DNA of 64,000 nt. Source: Primula veris. Its lineage: Eukaryota > Streptophyta > Magnoliopsida > Ericales > Primulaceae. Shown here in pieces: positions 1 to 12,047 of the stretch. The stretch lies in contig OY821747.1 in the NCBI GenBank assembly GCA_963682055.1, positions 33,230,126-33,294,125 of the forward strand, written 5' to 3'. Under the pieces are notes generated by a model, which did no database searches, was not told the DNA's origin, and worked only from the letters and a program-made list of their open reading frames with translations. Position 1 is the first letter of the stretch, and every line of letters begins with the position of its first letter. A program made the position numbers and the translations under genes.

Positions 1-398
1 AACAGTGCTCACATTCTGAGCAGAATAGTGGTGGAAAATGTAAATATAGATTTGTAAGGGTAAATCATGTTCAAAAACATGAGGATGAAAAGTGTTGGTT
101 AAGCTTAGATTTCCTTACCAAGACTATAGGTGAATGTGAGTCTGTGACACTTAGTCTAGGTACCCTAATAATCATTACGAATTATGGGACTTATAACTGG
201 TGCATTTAATTTTTTAATATTAGTTGATAACTTTAAAAGTGATAAATAGTAAACTTTTAGCTCTAGTTGAACGTTGGTTTTAGTACAGATATAGTAAGTT
301 ACCAGGCATTCAGCAACGGCAATCGCAATGAAAAAGCAAATTAAAGTCTGCTTCTTAGAAAATAATAACGTAGCTCGGAATATATTGAAAACGAGTAC
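1..398 (-). other. VPS20 intron sequence (left edge)
   Basis: This lies 3' of the last visible VPS20 exon, whose donor GT is at 398-397. I see no coding similarity to the VPS20 C-terminus here, so it is read as intron. The open frame that runs on to 165 is read-through of the exon into the intron. Confidence 0.5.
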
Positions 399-3300
399 CT
401 GTATTTCTAAATTCTCAAACTCTGCTAAAACTTCCTCTTCATCTTCAGCAGATAGTTTTTCGCCCAAAATTGCATTAATTTCCTTTAGGAGCAAATGAAA
501 ATGATGAATAAAAATGGGGAAAGTCAGAAGACAAAAATGCTTTAACAACAAATTCTGAAAGATAGGCAATAATAGTAAAAAAGAGGGTCAACTAACATCT
601 TGATAAGCTTTAGCTTCTACAGTATCATCCATCAACTTCTGAACATCGTCCAAATTTATTTCACTTTGCATTGCTTTCATTGCACTACTTCCAGCTTTCA
701 AACTCTCAAACACAGCCTTCTGTTTGCTTGTTATTTCTATATCTGCCAACTATATCACAAAATATCCGAATTACTTAAAAGTAACTAGACAAACAGAAAA
801 CTACTATATAAACCATGTTTACTTACTTGTTGTTCAACATTAATGAGCCAGGTATCAACTTGTTTCAATAGTTCCTCTTGCACCTTCTTCTTCTTCAATG
901 CTAACAATGCCCTCTCTTTCTTCTTCTCTCTAAGCAAGTCTTTTGCTGCTTGTTTCTCAGCTTCAATTACAGTATCAAGCTAAAAATCATAACAAAAAGG
1001 ATGGGTAAATATTATATCAAAATGAGTATTTAGGACTTAGGAGACCTGTTTGCCAATTACTTAAACCACTTGCAATTTTGAAAATTTACTTGTATGAAAG
1101 ATATATCAATGTGTCCACAGTATTCTATTACAGCTTTCCCAAAATTGATTTTCAACATCAAAACCAGGATCGCAACTTTTAGTGCAACATTCTGTTAATG
1201 TTTTGGTCCTTTAAGATCCCCTTTTGGTTTTATTTGGTAAAATAGACATACATAAATCCTTGGATAATCAAGATACCATGCAATGAGTACAGATGAGCTT
1301 CCTAAAGTTCTTGGAGGTACTAGAGCTTCACGAAAGTTAAGCGATTTATGTTTTTTTCCCGATGTCGTAATTTCTATGAGAAGTTACAACTCATTATGAG
1401 ATTTATCATGACAAAAGCTCCATAACAAATCCTTAAATAAATTATTCTGGCTTAACTATACCGAAACTGTTCGAAGCGCCAACAGTAAATTAGTCCTTTT
1501 TTTTGTTGTCACATTCCATGAAAGGGTTTCAATATACTTTTCTCTTATAAAAATATGTCAAAAAGAAGGGACTCCAGAAAAAAAACAATAATTTCCTAGA
1601 TATAACTTGTATATTTCCATCTTCTTTTTGTATGCCTTTCTTGTATCACCTGCACTGACTGTGTTTTCTTTAAACCTCCCATCCTTCAATCTCCATTTTG
1701 CGAATACGCAGAAGCACTTGGAAATAACTTCAGGGTTTTGATACGTAAATATTATCCGGCTTATAATCAACACTCAACTCTACATCAGAGCTTAAGAGTT
1801 TAGTTTTAGAAGCAAACATTGACTAATAATTTCTCTAATATTTTGTAAGTTAAGTTCATTGGTTAGTCTTTTCTCCAAACCTAACAGCTCTTCGATCTTT
1901 ATACCCCTTGCTATGTTCTATGAAGTGAATTAGCTTCAACCAGTAATGACGAGAGCCCATACCAAGATTACCTTAAAATCTTTTCTCAAAAGTCCAAACT
2001 CTAATCCAGCAGTATCTTGTTTCACTAACTTCTTATTCGTCCTTTTTTCCTTCTTCCTTGAAAAACAAATTTCTACCTAAGCATTACTTTTGAAATTCTC
2101 TAAAATTTAAAATCCTACAGCATAGTTCTCTTCTAGAGTGTATTTAAAATTCTTAAAGTAAATACATTAGCTTGATATATTTCCGAAGCATCTGGAGAGT
2201 AAAGGACCCTAGTAGTTTACCCCGAGGGATCTGAGTCATCTGACAGCAGCATACAGAACATCATAAACTGGAGCATTTATTGCATATACGACCGACCATT
2301 ATACTGTCGAGACAATTAATAAAGTGCAACTCATCCAGCTTAAGCGATTGTTAACACTATCCATCAGATTTATATTATTATTGTGGTCAAATATTTACAC
2401 ATTGGTGTCTTAAATCATTAAATGTATTTAACATTGGTACCCTGCACCCCACCCTCAGCTTTCAAAAAATGTATATGTCATATACTGTAGTATAATACTC
2501 TCCTCTTGGGTTGTGACGGCACAATACTGTTTACCTTTTTCTTTTGCTTTCAATATATTCAGCTATCATAGAAAGATAATATAAGTAAAACAGTAAGCAA
2601 CAAATTTTCGATACTGATAACCAAGTCATAATTCCATATAACTAGTAAGTAAAACTTCAGAATTTTGGCTGCAAATTAAGCTTAGGGGATTAATAATGTG
2701 TATCTCATCCATTTTTTGTGATCATTGACACTAACCATAGACCGATATAAATGGCTTTTAACGATTTACATAATTGGTGTCTTCAATGTCTCTGGCATTC
2801 GTTTCCCGTACCCCGATCACTATACTACTGTTTTTTCTTCAATATATTTAGCAACCATACAAAATTAAATTAAAAAAACAAGCTCGTAATTTACATATTA
2901 ACAAGAAACTCACATTTCCACAACTCAATTAAGTAAAATTTCAGGTTCCCCACAAGAAAATCAAATTTCCTTCGGGTGCAATTAAGTTTAGACTCTATTT
3001 TTTTCCTATGTACATAACATTTTTGCTTTTAATCTGCAGTGCTATTTGTCTGTTACATACTTTTAAGTTTTGACCTCATCTTTCATACGTATTACACAAG
3101 ATACATTGATTAATCCGAATCGACACAACTCTTTCCAAGTCTCGGAAAAAAAAACTTTTCTTTTACTTAGAAGTTGCAAGCCTACAACCAAACAAGTTCA
3201 TATTGGAACATAATTATGTGAAAGTAAAAACCCAAATAAAAAATATTCAAAAGATTGAAACCCAGATGAATTCTAAACTCAAATAAACAAAAGTATAGAT

Positions 3301-4235
3301 AAAACCCACAAAACTCCCCAAATCACGAAATAAATCAGCCAATCAATATCTTTACAAATAAACATATAGATATAGAGAGAGAGTAAAAATCATGTGAAAG
3401 CAAAAACCCAGATAATAAAGATTCAAAAGGATTAAAACCCAGATAAATTATATCCTCAAATAAATAAAACTGTAGCTAAAAATTTCATAACTCCCCAAAA
3501 ACCGAAAAAAAAAATTGTGAAAATAAAAACCCAGAAAAAAACATTCAAAAAGATTAAAACCCCCCCATGAATTATATCCTCAAATAAACAAAACCGAAGA
3601 TACAAATAAAAAAACACCCCAAAATCACAAAATATCAATATCTTTATAAACATATATACATAGATATATATAGAGAGTAAAAATGATGTAAAACTAAATA
3701 AAACCCAGATGACTTATAATCTCAACTAAACAAAACGGTAGATAAAACTCGCAAACTTCCCAAAATCACATAACGATAATAATTGAATTCAAGCTACTAA
3801 TTAAGAAATTTTTTTGAGAATTAACGGTACTAAACTAATCGAGAAAACCGCAACAATTCGGCATACAAAAATGCTAAAAACCGGCCAATCAATATCTTTA
3901 CAAACAATCAAATACTATATACATAAATACATAAACATATATATATATATATATATATATAACTCAAAAATTTCCCAAAATCACATAAAAATAATAATTG
4001 AATTCAAGCTACTAATTAAGAAAAAAAAAATTGAGAATTCAGGGTGTCAAATTGACCGGAATAGTTCAAAATAAAAAAAATAAAAAAATTGAATTCAAGC
4101 TACTAATTAAGAAAATTGAGAATTAACGGTACTAAACTAATCAAGAAAACCGCAACAATTCAGCATACAAAAATGCTAAAAACCGGCCAATCAATATCTT
4201 CACAAACAATCAAATACTATATACATAAATACATA

Positions 4236-4272
<37 letters not shown>

Positions 4273-4457
4273 CTCAAAAATTTCCCAAAATCACATAACA
4301 ATGATAATTGAATTCAAGCTACTAATTAAGAAAATTGATGAGAATTAACGGTACTAAACTAATCAAGAAAACCGCAACAATTCAGCATACAAAAATGCTA
4401 AAAACCGGCCAATCAATATCTTCACAAACAATCAAATACTATATACATAAATACATA

Positions 4458-4512
<55 letters not shown>

Positions 4513-4837
4513 CTCAAAAATTTCCCAAAATCACATAACAATGATAATTGAATTCAAGCTACTAATTAAGAAAATTGATGAGAATTAACGGTACTAAACT
4601 AATCAAGAAAACCGCAACAATTCAGCATACAAAAATGCTAAAAAACCAGCCAATCAATATCTTCACAAACAAACAAATACTATATGCATAAAAATATATA
4701 AAAAATATATATAAAAATAAATTAAAAAAATAGACCTGGCGCTGGTAATCGGCGAGTTTACGTCTTTGGGTTTTAAGAGAGAGAATTGCTTTATCAACTT
4801 CTGTCACTTTTGGTTTCTTCACAAATATATTCCCCAT
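399..4837 (-). CDS. VPS20: VPS20/CHMP6 ESCRT-III subunit, 5' four coding exons (3' end off window)
   Basis: This encodes an ESCRT-III core subunit that links ESCRT-II to SNF7 filament assembly on endosomes. Four minus-strand exons fit GT..AG rules and stay in frame: 4736-4837, 827-979, 597-749 and 399-482 (34+51+51+28 codons, all phase 0). The protein starts [19 protein letters not shown], as CHMP6 proteins do, with Gly2 available for N-myristoylation. A basic helix rich in Lys/Arg follows (about residues 35-85), then long helices (86-136), then [18 protein letters not shown] near residue 140. About 55 C-terminal residues expected from the family are missing; I find no matching exon at 1-398, so they should lie left of the window. 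The ATG at 4837 is the family start; an upstream in-frame Met near 4909 lies in the leader. Intron 1 is 3756 bp and full of repeats. Identity is high by motif recognition; exon ends are inferred from splice consensus. Confidence 0.9.
3200..3780. repeat. Degenerate tandem repeats in VPS20 intron 1
   Basis: Three or more diverged units share blocks such as 'aaaacccagat', 'tcctcaaataaacaaaac', 'aaaactccccaaaatcac' and 'aatatctttacaaataaac' followed by a short gata/gaga tract. They resemble the better-kept units that follow at 3780-4730, so both probably belong to one older array. Confidence 0.55.
3780..4730. repeat. ~220-bp minisatellite with internal (AT)n in VPS20 intron 1
   Basis: Each unit runs from 'gaattcaagctactaatta' through 'ttaacggtactaaactaatc', 'aaaaatgctaaaaaccggcc' and an AT tract to 'aactcaaaaatttcccaaaa'. 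Unit landmarks (gaattc) fall at 3785, 4000 (partial), 4091, 4310 and 4550. AT tracts are 25 nt (3937-3961), 33 nt (4239-4271) and 51 nt (4461-4511). The last unit decays near 4690, just before exon 1. Short open frames here are only repeat translations. Confidence 0.9.
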
Positions 4838-4995
4838 TTTTTTCTTTTTTCTTTTATTTTTTAATTTATTCAATCTCTCTCTTTTTTCTTCTCTATAATA
4901 ACAATACAATTCTTCACAAATGAAAAAAAAAAAAGAAAATTAGAGAATTAAATAAATCACCTCCCCTAATATATATATATATATATATACGCACT
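4838..4995 (-). promoter_or_regulatory. VPS20 5' leader and proximal upstream region
   Basis: The 70 bases before the ATG on the minus strand are purine-rich (AG/GAA runs), typical of a plant 5' leader. An (AT)n tract lies at about 4970-4989. I cannot pick a transcription start or a definite TATA box. Confidence 0.3.
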
Positions 4996-5449
4996 GAAAA
5001 ATACGTTCACTACACCGATCGACGATTTGGTATTCAATTTTCAATTTTTATAAATTCGGGTAAAAAGGTTTTTCATTTTCTAAATATGTTATATTTTGAT
5101 GTGATTTAAAGTTATTATAATATGATATACAAATTGAAAAAATTAAAATATAAATAATCAAATCTTAAAATCAGCTAGTTTTTATGTATCAAACATATAG
5201 AACCGTTGAGCAAGTGCTTGGTAGCCATATGCTTGTTACCCAAATATACCACGCCCACCGTCAAGTTCGAACCATGTCGCCTGCGAAGTTTAGGAGACAT
5301 TAATAAAAAAAAATTAAAATATATATAACTAGATTGTAGTTTGTTTTTACGTTTTTGGTCCTCCAACTATTTGGTTGCCCTTCGTTTGTTTGTCAAGGTT
5401 TATACTATATTAAAATAATTTCTCAATATTCATTAAAAAAAAAATAACG

Positions 5450-5845
5450 GAATGAAATTTTTTAAAAGTTGATCATATAGTTCTAATGTTAAATTTTATG
5501 ATTACATTTAAAAAAATTCATTTCGACAATTTTGATACAAGTTATAAACCGGTAAAAATTGCACGTAGTTTCATAGTAGACAATTAAATGAGAACGGAGG
5601 GAATAAGTCCTAACTCACTCCAGTTATAAGTAATAATAAAACTCTCTATTGTCGTGTTACAGTATATTTCTAATGTTAAATTTTATTATTACATTTAAAA
5701 AAATTCATTTCGACAATTTTGATACAAGTTATAAACCGGTCAAAATTGCACGTAGTTTCATAGTAGACAATCAAATGAGAACGGAGGGAATAAGTCGTAA
5801 CTCAGTACAGTTATAACTAAAAATAAAACTCTCTAGTGTCGTATT
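5450..5845. repeat. Two tandem partial Stowaway-like MITE copies
   Basis: A block containing 'cattacatttaaaaaaattc', 'tacaagttataaaccggt' and 'gagaacggagggaataagtc' appears twice with a spacing of about 186 bp (ends near 5606 and 5792). The same sequence occurs as an inverted, complete element at 57535-57768. Both copies here are truncated at the left. Confidence 0.65.
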
Positions 5846-7110
5846 ATGGTAGAACCTCTATATAAAAATACTCCATATAGGAATACACTCTGTATAAGAA
5901 TAAAAAAAATCGGTCACAACTCGGCACCAGTTATAAATAGGAATAACCTTCGTATTGTGATATTTCATAATTTTTTACGGTCTCGCCTTAAGAAAATATA
6001 CCTCTATATAGTAATAAATAACATAAAGCGGAAAATTATTATATGTTGTTACATCAAATTTAAGACGGTTTAAAATATTTATCTAAGATAGTTCGCGATA
6101 ATGGCTAATTTTTTTGGTTCGCTACTATATATTTTAACTTACGTACATAATATCTCGTCCACGCGTACATAGTGTACTTGATTTTCTAAATACATGTGAT
6201 CGATTTTCTAAATACGTATCTATGATAACTTTCCACATGTATTAGATTCATGTTTGACTAGTTAAATTAAATATATGTAATTATCTCATGTTTATTTTTT
6301 CTATTTTGTTAAACAATGTATGTATACGTATCTTGTATTGTGCAAAATATATATTTAAATTATTTTTTATATATGAACCTCCATTTAAGAATAAACTTTA
6401 TATAATAATATTTTTTTTGGTCCCGAGTTTATTGTTAATAATAAATTCACATTCATATAGTAATAAATTGGCATTTCATTCTAATACATATATACATATA
6501 TATATATATATTAAATTTAAAGATAACGTAAAATACGTATGTTAAGTTGTTTGTGACAATAAATTTATGTTCTGACTGTTAGCACTTCTTATAACTCGTA
6601 GATACTTAATAGCTCATACACATAAACACATTTTATAACTCAAAACTAATATTGACAGGCATGATTGAAGATTTTTGGCATGAAATATTCTGTTTCTATA
6701 CTATAATCATTTGAGTATCTATTTCTCCTTGTGTATTTGTGTAATTGAAAAAAAAAATTATATATATTTGTATGGTTAATATTTTACATATTCTAATGTA
6801 CATGTATTTGTTTTCTAAAAACGTTAAAACTAAATTTGATACATTTCACGTGTTCGTTTATATTATCGTTGTACATGTATCTTACATGGAGTATGTTTAT
6901 GAATTTATTTATTTAAAAATATATATTTTATATGTAATATCCATTTAAGAATAATCTTTATATAGTAATAATTTCTGTCACAATAATATGACTCTATAAT
7001 GTATTACAATTTACAAGTATAATAACAATTATAAATGTTCAATACTATGTAGACATATATCAAAATGTCAAAAAATTTAATTACATGTTTTGATACAAGT
7101 GTTCTAAGTA
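5846..7110. other. AT-rich intergenic DNA, no gene recognised
   Basis: Phrases such as 'acctctatata' and 'tataatagtaata' recur, typical of decayed foldback elements that also appear near 8390 and 11390. The open frames (5846-6073, 6288-6545, 6745-6948) are low-complexity Ile/Tyr/Lys translations with no recognisable domain. Confidence 0.5.
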
Positions 7111-7149
7111 TACATGTCGATTGACCGTTTTCAGTTAAGTCTACATTTC

Positions 7150-7800
7150 ACCGAGAAGGTTAGATGGTACTCATTATGAGTGTAGCCGATCCGGACCGCA
7201 TGGTTTGACCAGATCATAGATTAGAAGATATACGGATTGGACCCGGGCACCGAAAAATCAAGTTCGTTCCTAGATCGAACACGTAATCAGTTTTCTAAAT
7301 CCAGTTCAAATCGGGGTGCAAACCCGTTCTGGACCGTAAGACCATCTCACCCGTCTAACCCGCATAACATATTACTCCTAATTTACTATTATTTAATATT
7401 CGTATGAATCTTTTAATTAATGTGATTGTTATAGTTATGCGAGTAAATGATACACTATATTTTCGATTACGAAAAAAAAAATGATACACTATTTCAATCA
7501 TTTACCAAATAGATAGAAACAGTACATTGATAATTATGTGTTTGTCCTTTTGTTTATTTCATAAGTTGATAATCACAGTTGGTTTTTCTTTTGTTTGTTA
7601 TAATTGATAAATATTGTTTTGAAACAGTTGAACTTGAGCTTAAGACCACGAGCGGACCGAATCAGTCCCAATCGTACAATTTAGTCTGAATCGGACTTAA
7701 TTTTTAAACGGTCTGGATTGGATTCAATTTTTCCAGACCGTGACAAATGGACCGGACTTGATTTTGACTCAAATCCGTTCGATCCTGACCGTTTACAAGT
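7150..7800. repeat. Decayed transposon-like block with repeated 'ggaccg' motifs
   Basis: This stretch is GC-richer than its surroundings and repeats words such as 'ggaccg', 'ccagttcaaatcgg', 'tctggaccgt' and 'ccagaccgtg' in both orientations. The two halves look like diverged arms of a nonautonomous element. I cannot place its ends or name its family. Confidence 0.3.
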
Positions 7801-8159
7801 TCTCATATTAAAATTCTTTAAAAACTCTTATTTTTGACATAGCTATAGCATGTAATCGTTCAATCGTAGCCGACTCGCACGTCCAATTGCTACAGAAAAA
7901 TCGTAGATGATACATGAATAAGCCGTGTCAAACACACTAGTTATCGTGTCCCGCGCATCCATGACTCTTTAATTTTTATTTTTTTAAAGTATGCGTACCA
8001 TATATTTTGATCTATGTGCAACCCTAACTTATAAATTCGGACGAATATGGTAACATGAAATGTATGTAGTTGTGAGACCATGATCTTAAATGAGTTTTAA
8101 TGAAATTTACTTAAAGAATAATTCCAAGTACTTTATAACTTTTTGAAATTGAAATTATT

Positions 8160-9035
8160 GTTCTTTTAAATTGCAAAATTGCTTAGTCTCTCTGTGTCCT
8201 TACATGAGCAAAATCAATCTCTTAATTAACTTAACCAAATTCATACTATTTAAATTTAAATAATTTGGTTCAACTCACTTTAGATGAAGTACTAAAATGT
8301 ATCAAGATTTTTGCATTTTGAATCTTTTTGAATCATTTAAAAAATATTGTTGATTTTTTTCCAACAAGAACTACCGTAAAACCTAATACAATAATATGGT
8401 TGGGACCACATTTTTTTTTACCATACGAGTTACTCTTAAGTAGAGGTTACAAATAAAAAAAATTAAATTAAACGTATATACATAATTTAAGATAAATGCA
8501 CATGTTCTATATTAAACAAATAAACAATCATGTTAAGAAATTTCAAGAATGTTTGACAAGTTGAAATATTTTTAATTCAACAAGAATGTGTCTATTCGCC
8601 GAGGTATTATGTATCTACAAGTTAAAATATGTAATTGAAACACAAAAAATTAAGTAATCGTCGCGAACAATCAGACATAAGTACTTTACATTGTCACGAA
8701 TTTCTTACTTACATGAAACCTAAAAATTACGGAATAGGACAATATAAATTTTATTATTATTTATAACTGGTTCGACTTGGGACTATAAACTTTCATGACT
8801 ATATGGATGTTATTTCTATATAAAATATTTTTATAGAGAATGCAAAACCGTAATTTGATTAATTACTAAAAAAATTACAAAATTACCAAAAAGTAAGGGA
8901 TCAACTAATTTCGAAACTTAATAAACAATGTACTTATGTTATTCCTCATGTGCAAAACAAACCCAATAGAAGTAATTTAACCGAATGAAACTCACAATGA
9001 GTGTCTCAAGCAACCATAGTTCCTAATTTAATCTG
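8160..9035 (+). repeat. Upstream copy of a segmental duplication (partner 11240-12240)
   Basis: The block aligns collinearly with the region upstream of the PsbP-domain gene. Shared stretches include 'agatgaagtactaaaa', 'aatcatgttaagaa' and 'aaaccgtaatttgattaatt' followed by 'actaaaaaaa'. The two copies are diverged by many indels. The right end reaches into sequence corresponding to exon 1 of that gene. Confidence 0.75.
8938..9035 (+). pseudogene. Truncated duplicate of PPD exon 1
   Basis: 'ttattcctcatgtgcaaaac', then 'gaatgaaactcacaatgag' and 'gtctcaagcaaccatag' correspond to exon 1 of the gene at 12048 (its 'attcctcatctgcaaaac', 'atgaaactcacaatgaatgg', 'ctcaagagtaac'). The fragment lacks the original ATG region, has indels that break the frame, and ends after sequence matching the membrane-spanning part of the leader. 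The PsbP-domain exons are absent, so it is a dead partial copy. Confidence 0.65.
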
Positions 9036-10129
9036 GTCTGCAATCTGGGAATATATGGTTTTTCCTTGATCAAAATTTCGAAAACATAATTGGCAAGTTG
9101 ATCGATCAGCCTATTCCTAGATTTGGGCACATATATGCCGAGAAAAGTAAACAATGGAACAAACATACAATGTTTGGAAAAATTATAAAGCTGACCAATA
9201 AACAATCTAGCTAGATATTTTATTAGTTCCAAGCTTTGTTGTTTAAAAATATCTCAATATTTATCATTTTTTTTTTCATGGAAGATAAAATAATTTTATG
9301 AAAGAAAAATTTGGACCGATGCCAAGGAAAATACGAAAAAGTTGTATTGAAAAAAAATCTTCCACACGGAACGGAAAGATATGCAAAATAGGTTTCACAA
9401 AGACATCGCACGCCCTTTAAATACAACATCAAATTACAATACCTACCCAAGCTTTTCTTAATTTCTCCCGAATAGGATCCCATCGAACAAAATTGAAAAT
9501 GTTTGGTGGTCCACTGAAACAGGAAGAGTATTTGTAGCTGAAAACTCTTATGAGGTCAAAATTGTGTGTTTGCATGTCAAGTACTAGCGAGCATCGACGA
9601 TTTTTCCTTACGAACCTTTATTTCCATCTTGCCACTTGGGTCAACGTTACAATTAAATCGACTTTTGCCTTGCAGCATCCAAGGATAGAGACATGTATAA
9701 TATAGTCATTTTCAATTTCGCTTAAATCAATCAAACCTATAACTGGGCCCATCTTACCCAATGCCAAACAAACTTTCCTCTGGAACAATATAAAATATTT
9801 TACATATATTTTTCAGTAACATTGTTTTTTCTTTTTCTTTTTTCCGAGTGAAAACTAAGTGTCGCTCATATATAGTTTATATCATTTTACAAGAACAATT
9901 TGTGGGACTCTATACATTTTTTACTTAACACGACTCTAAGTTTCTAAAGAGTTTTGAATTATTATGGCAAAATATTACTTATTTTGTATATTTTCATTTT
10001 GTTTTCAAACTTTTCGAACGATATTGTGTTAGAATAAAAGAAAAAGGAAATAATATTAGTGTTACTATATTTTATTTTAGAAAAGAATATACAATATGGC
10101 AACATGTTTAGAAATTAAACGCTTAGACT
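9036..10129. other. Intergenic DNA, nothing recognised
   Basis: AT-rich sequence follows the truncated PPD copy. Minus-strand open frames at 9023-9232 and 9223-9483 have no family signature I can recognise and are probably chance. Confidence 0.4.
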
Positions 10130-10440
10130 CTTTTGTTCGCTCTTATGTCATTTTCATATTCTTAGGATGAAAACTTAGATTTAATTTACTCCGATATCTC
10201 ATCAACTATTTACAATATACAAAAAGAAAATCGCAAGTTCATCTCATCTGTTTAAACCCCTGCAACTAATCTTTGTCTAAGTTTTTTCCTACTTGTATAA
10301 CTTGCTTGCATATTATAAGTAAAGTTCATAACATTGATATGACCAAGATGGTTAAAATTACATGATTTTGTTAGTCCCACGATACATTTTTAAATGAGTA
10401 AAGTTCATAACATTGATATGACCGAGATGGTTAGAGAATA
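10130..10440 (+). repeat. Dispersed repeat family, copy A
   Basis: It shares 'tgtcattttcatatt', 'atgaaaacttaga', 'cgcaagttcatctcatct', 'taactttgtcttag'-like and 'acattgatatgaccaagatg' blocks with copies at 17951-18365 (same strand) and 53540-54380 (opposite strand). An internal duplication repeats 'gtaaagttcataacattgat' at about 10319 and 10399. Confidence 0.7.
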
Positions 10441-11239
10441 AGAGATTTAATTTTTTATTAATCAGGCTGGCTGTTAAGGTTTATGTATGTATAATATGTA
10501 TTTATCTGTTTTTTTTTTTTTAAGTATTTGGATCTCTTTGCTTAACTAACTAGATTTGTCGTTTGTTTTACCATGTTTGTTTATCAACTTTACTAGTAAC
10601 AATTATGAATGTTTGGGACATATATCAAAACGCTAAATTTTTTAAGTAAATTCTTCTTCTCACAATTGTGGTAAAAGATCCGAAAAACTTACATTTGAAG
10701 TGTAATTACGTTATCTATAGGACGAGCTCATCGGAACCGAAAAAGTAAACGGGAAAAGTACTCCCCAAACGAATTTCCTCAAAGTTAGAGAGTTTGTCTC
10801 AAAAGATTCATCCCGGATATAGATCATTGTTCTTATTGTTATTTTAAATAGCAAAATTGATTATTCTTTTACAGAGCCGTCTCGAGAATATATGAGGCCC
10901 GATTTAAAGAAAAAATTGAGACCTTTTTGACATGTTTTTTTTTATAAAAGAAAAAGAAATGCAATTGATCAAAATATCAAGTATGTTTTTTTTTTAAGTA
11001 ATGAAATTTATTTCAACATGGACATTCAAACAATTATAAAATAAAATATAATCATATATCAAACTAATATGTAATAAAACCAAGCTGAATTGAGTAACAT
11101 TTTTAAAGTGGTATATGTGTGAGAAGACTATTGAAGGGGGAAATGTTGTATTTTTTTAAAAAAAAATTGTGACCCTTAATATTTGAATTTTTTTGGTGGC
11201 CCAACACATTTGTATGTGATGTATGTGCCTATAGCCGGC

Positions 11240-12047
11240 TGTATTCTTTTGTGTTCTTATATGAGCCAAACTAAACATAACTAAACCGAATTCATACCAT
11301 CTAAATTAAAATATTTTGGTTAAACTCTCTTTAGATTAGATGAAGTACTAAAAAGTACCAAGTTTGTTGCATTTCAATCATTTTAAACCACAGTAAAATC
11401 TTTATATAATATCATTAGTATTACGAAAAAAGTATTACTATTGTATATAGAGGTTACTCCTAACTACATGTTACTATTGTATAAGATAGATGTACATGGT
11501 TCATATAAAACAAACAAACGAATCATGTTAAGAAGCTTCAATAATGCTTGACAAGTTGTAAATATCTTTCTTTTTATTTTGGCAAAAGTTGAAAATATTT
11601 TGGCTTAAACAAGAACGCATCCATGTCGACGAGTTATTATGTGTGTGCAAAAAAGAAGAAGTTATCATTGCAAACAATAACATACGTATTTTACATCGTC
11701 TTAATTAGTGTAACAAAGACATATAAATTTACAGTAAAATGTCATTTATTAATATAAGAAGGAGGCGAATTTTTTAATAACAGAACCCCAAAAAATTATG
11801 AAATATGATAGTATAAAGTTTATTCTTATTAATAACTGGTCCACGTTGGGATATGAACTTTTATGACTATTTGTATTTTAATCCTCTACGAGTATTTTTA
11901 TAGAGAAGTTTTACTGTAAATACAAACCGTAATTTGATTAATTACTAAAAAAAATACAAAATTACCAAAAACACTAGCTAGCTAGTGAGTTAGGGATCAA
12001 CTATTTTGGAACTTGATTTGAATAAAGAATGGTAGTTATACTTAAGA
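11240..12047 (+). repeat. PPD upstream region, downstream copy of the segmental duplication
   Basis: This partner of 8160-9035 is the promoter-side sequence of the intact PPD gene. It contains an extra insertion around 11410-11480 and ends with the leader before the ATG at 12048. Regulatory elements common to both copies would lie in the shared blocks, but I see no clear TATA box. Confidence 0.65.

Noticed and set aside
3814..4538. Three similar plus-strand frames starting MRINGTKLI
   Set aside because: They are translations of the intron minisatellite, with Ile-Tyr runs from the AT tracts; no gene signal.
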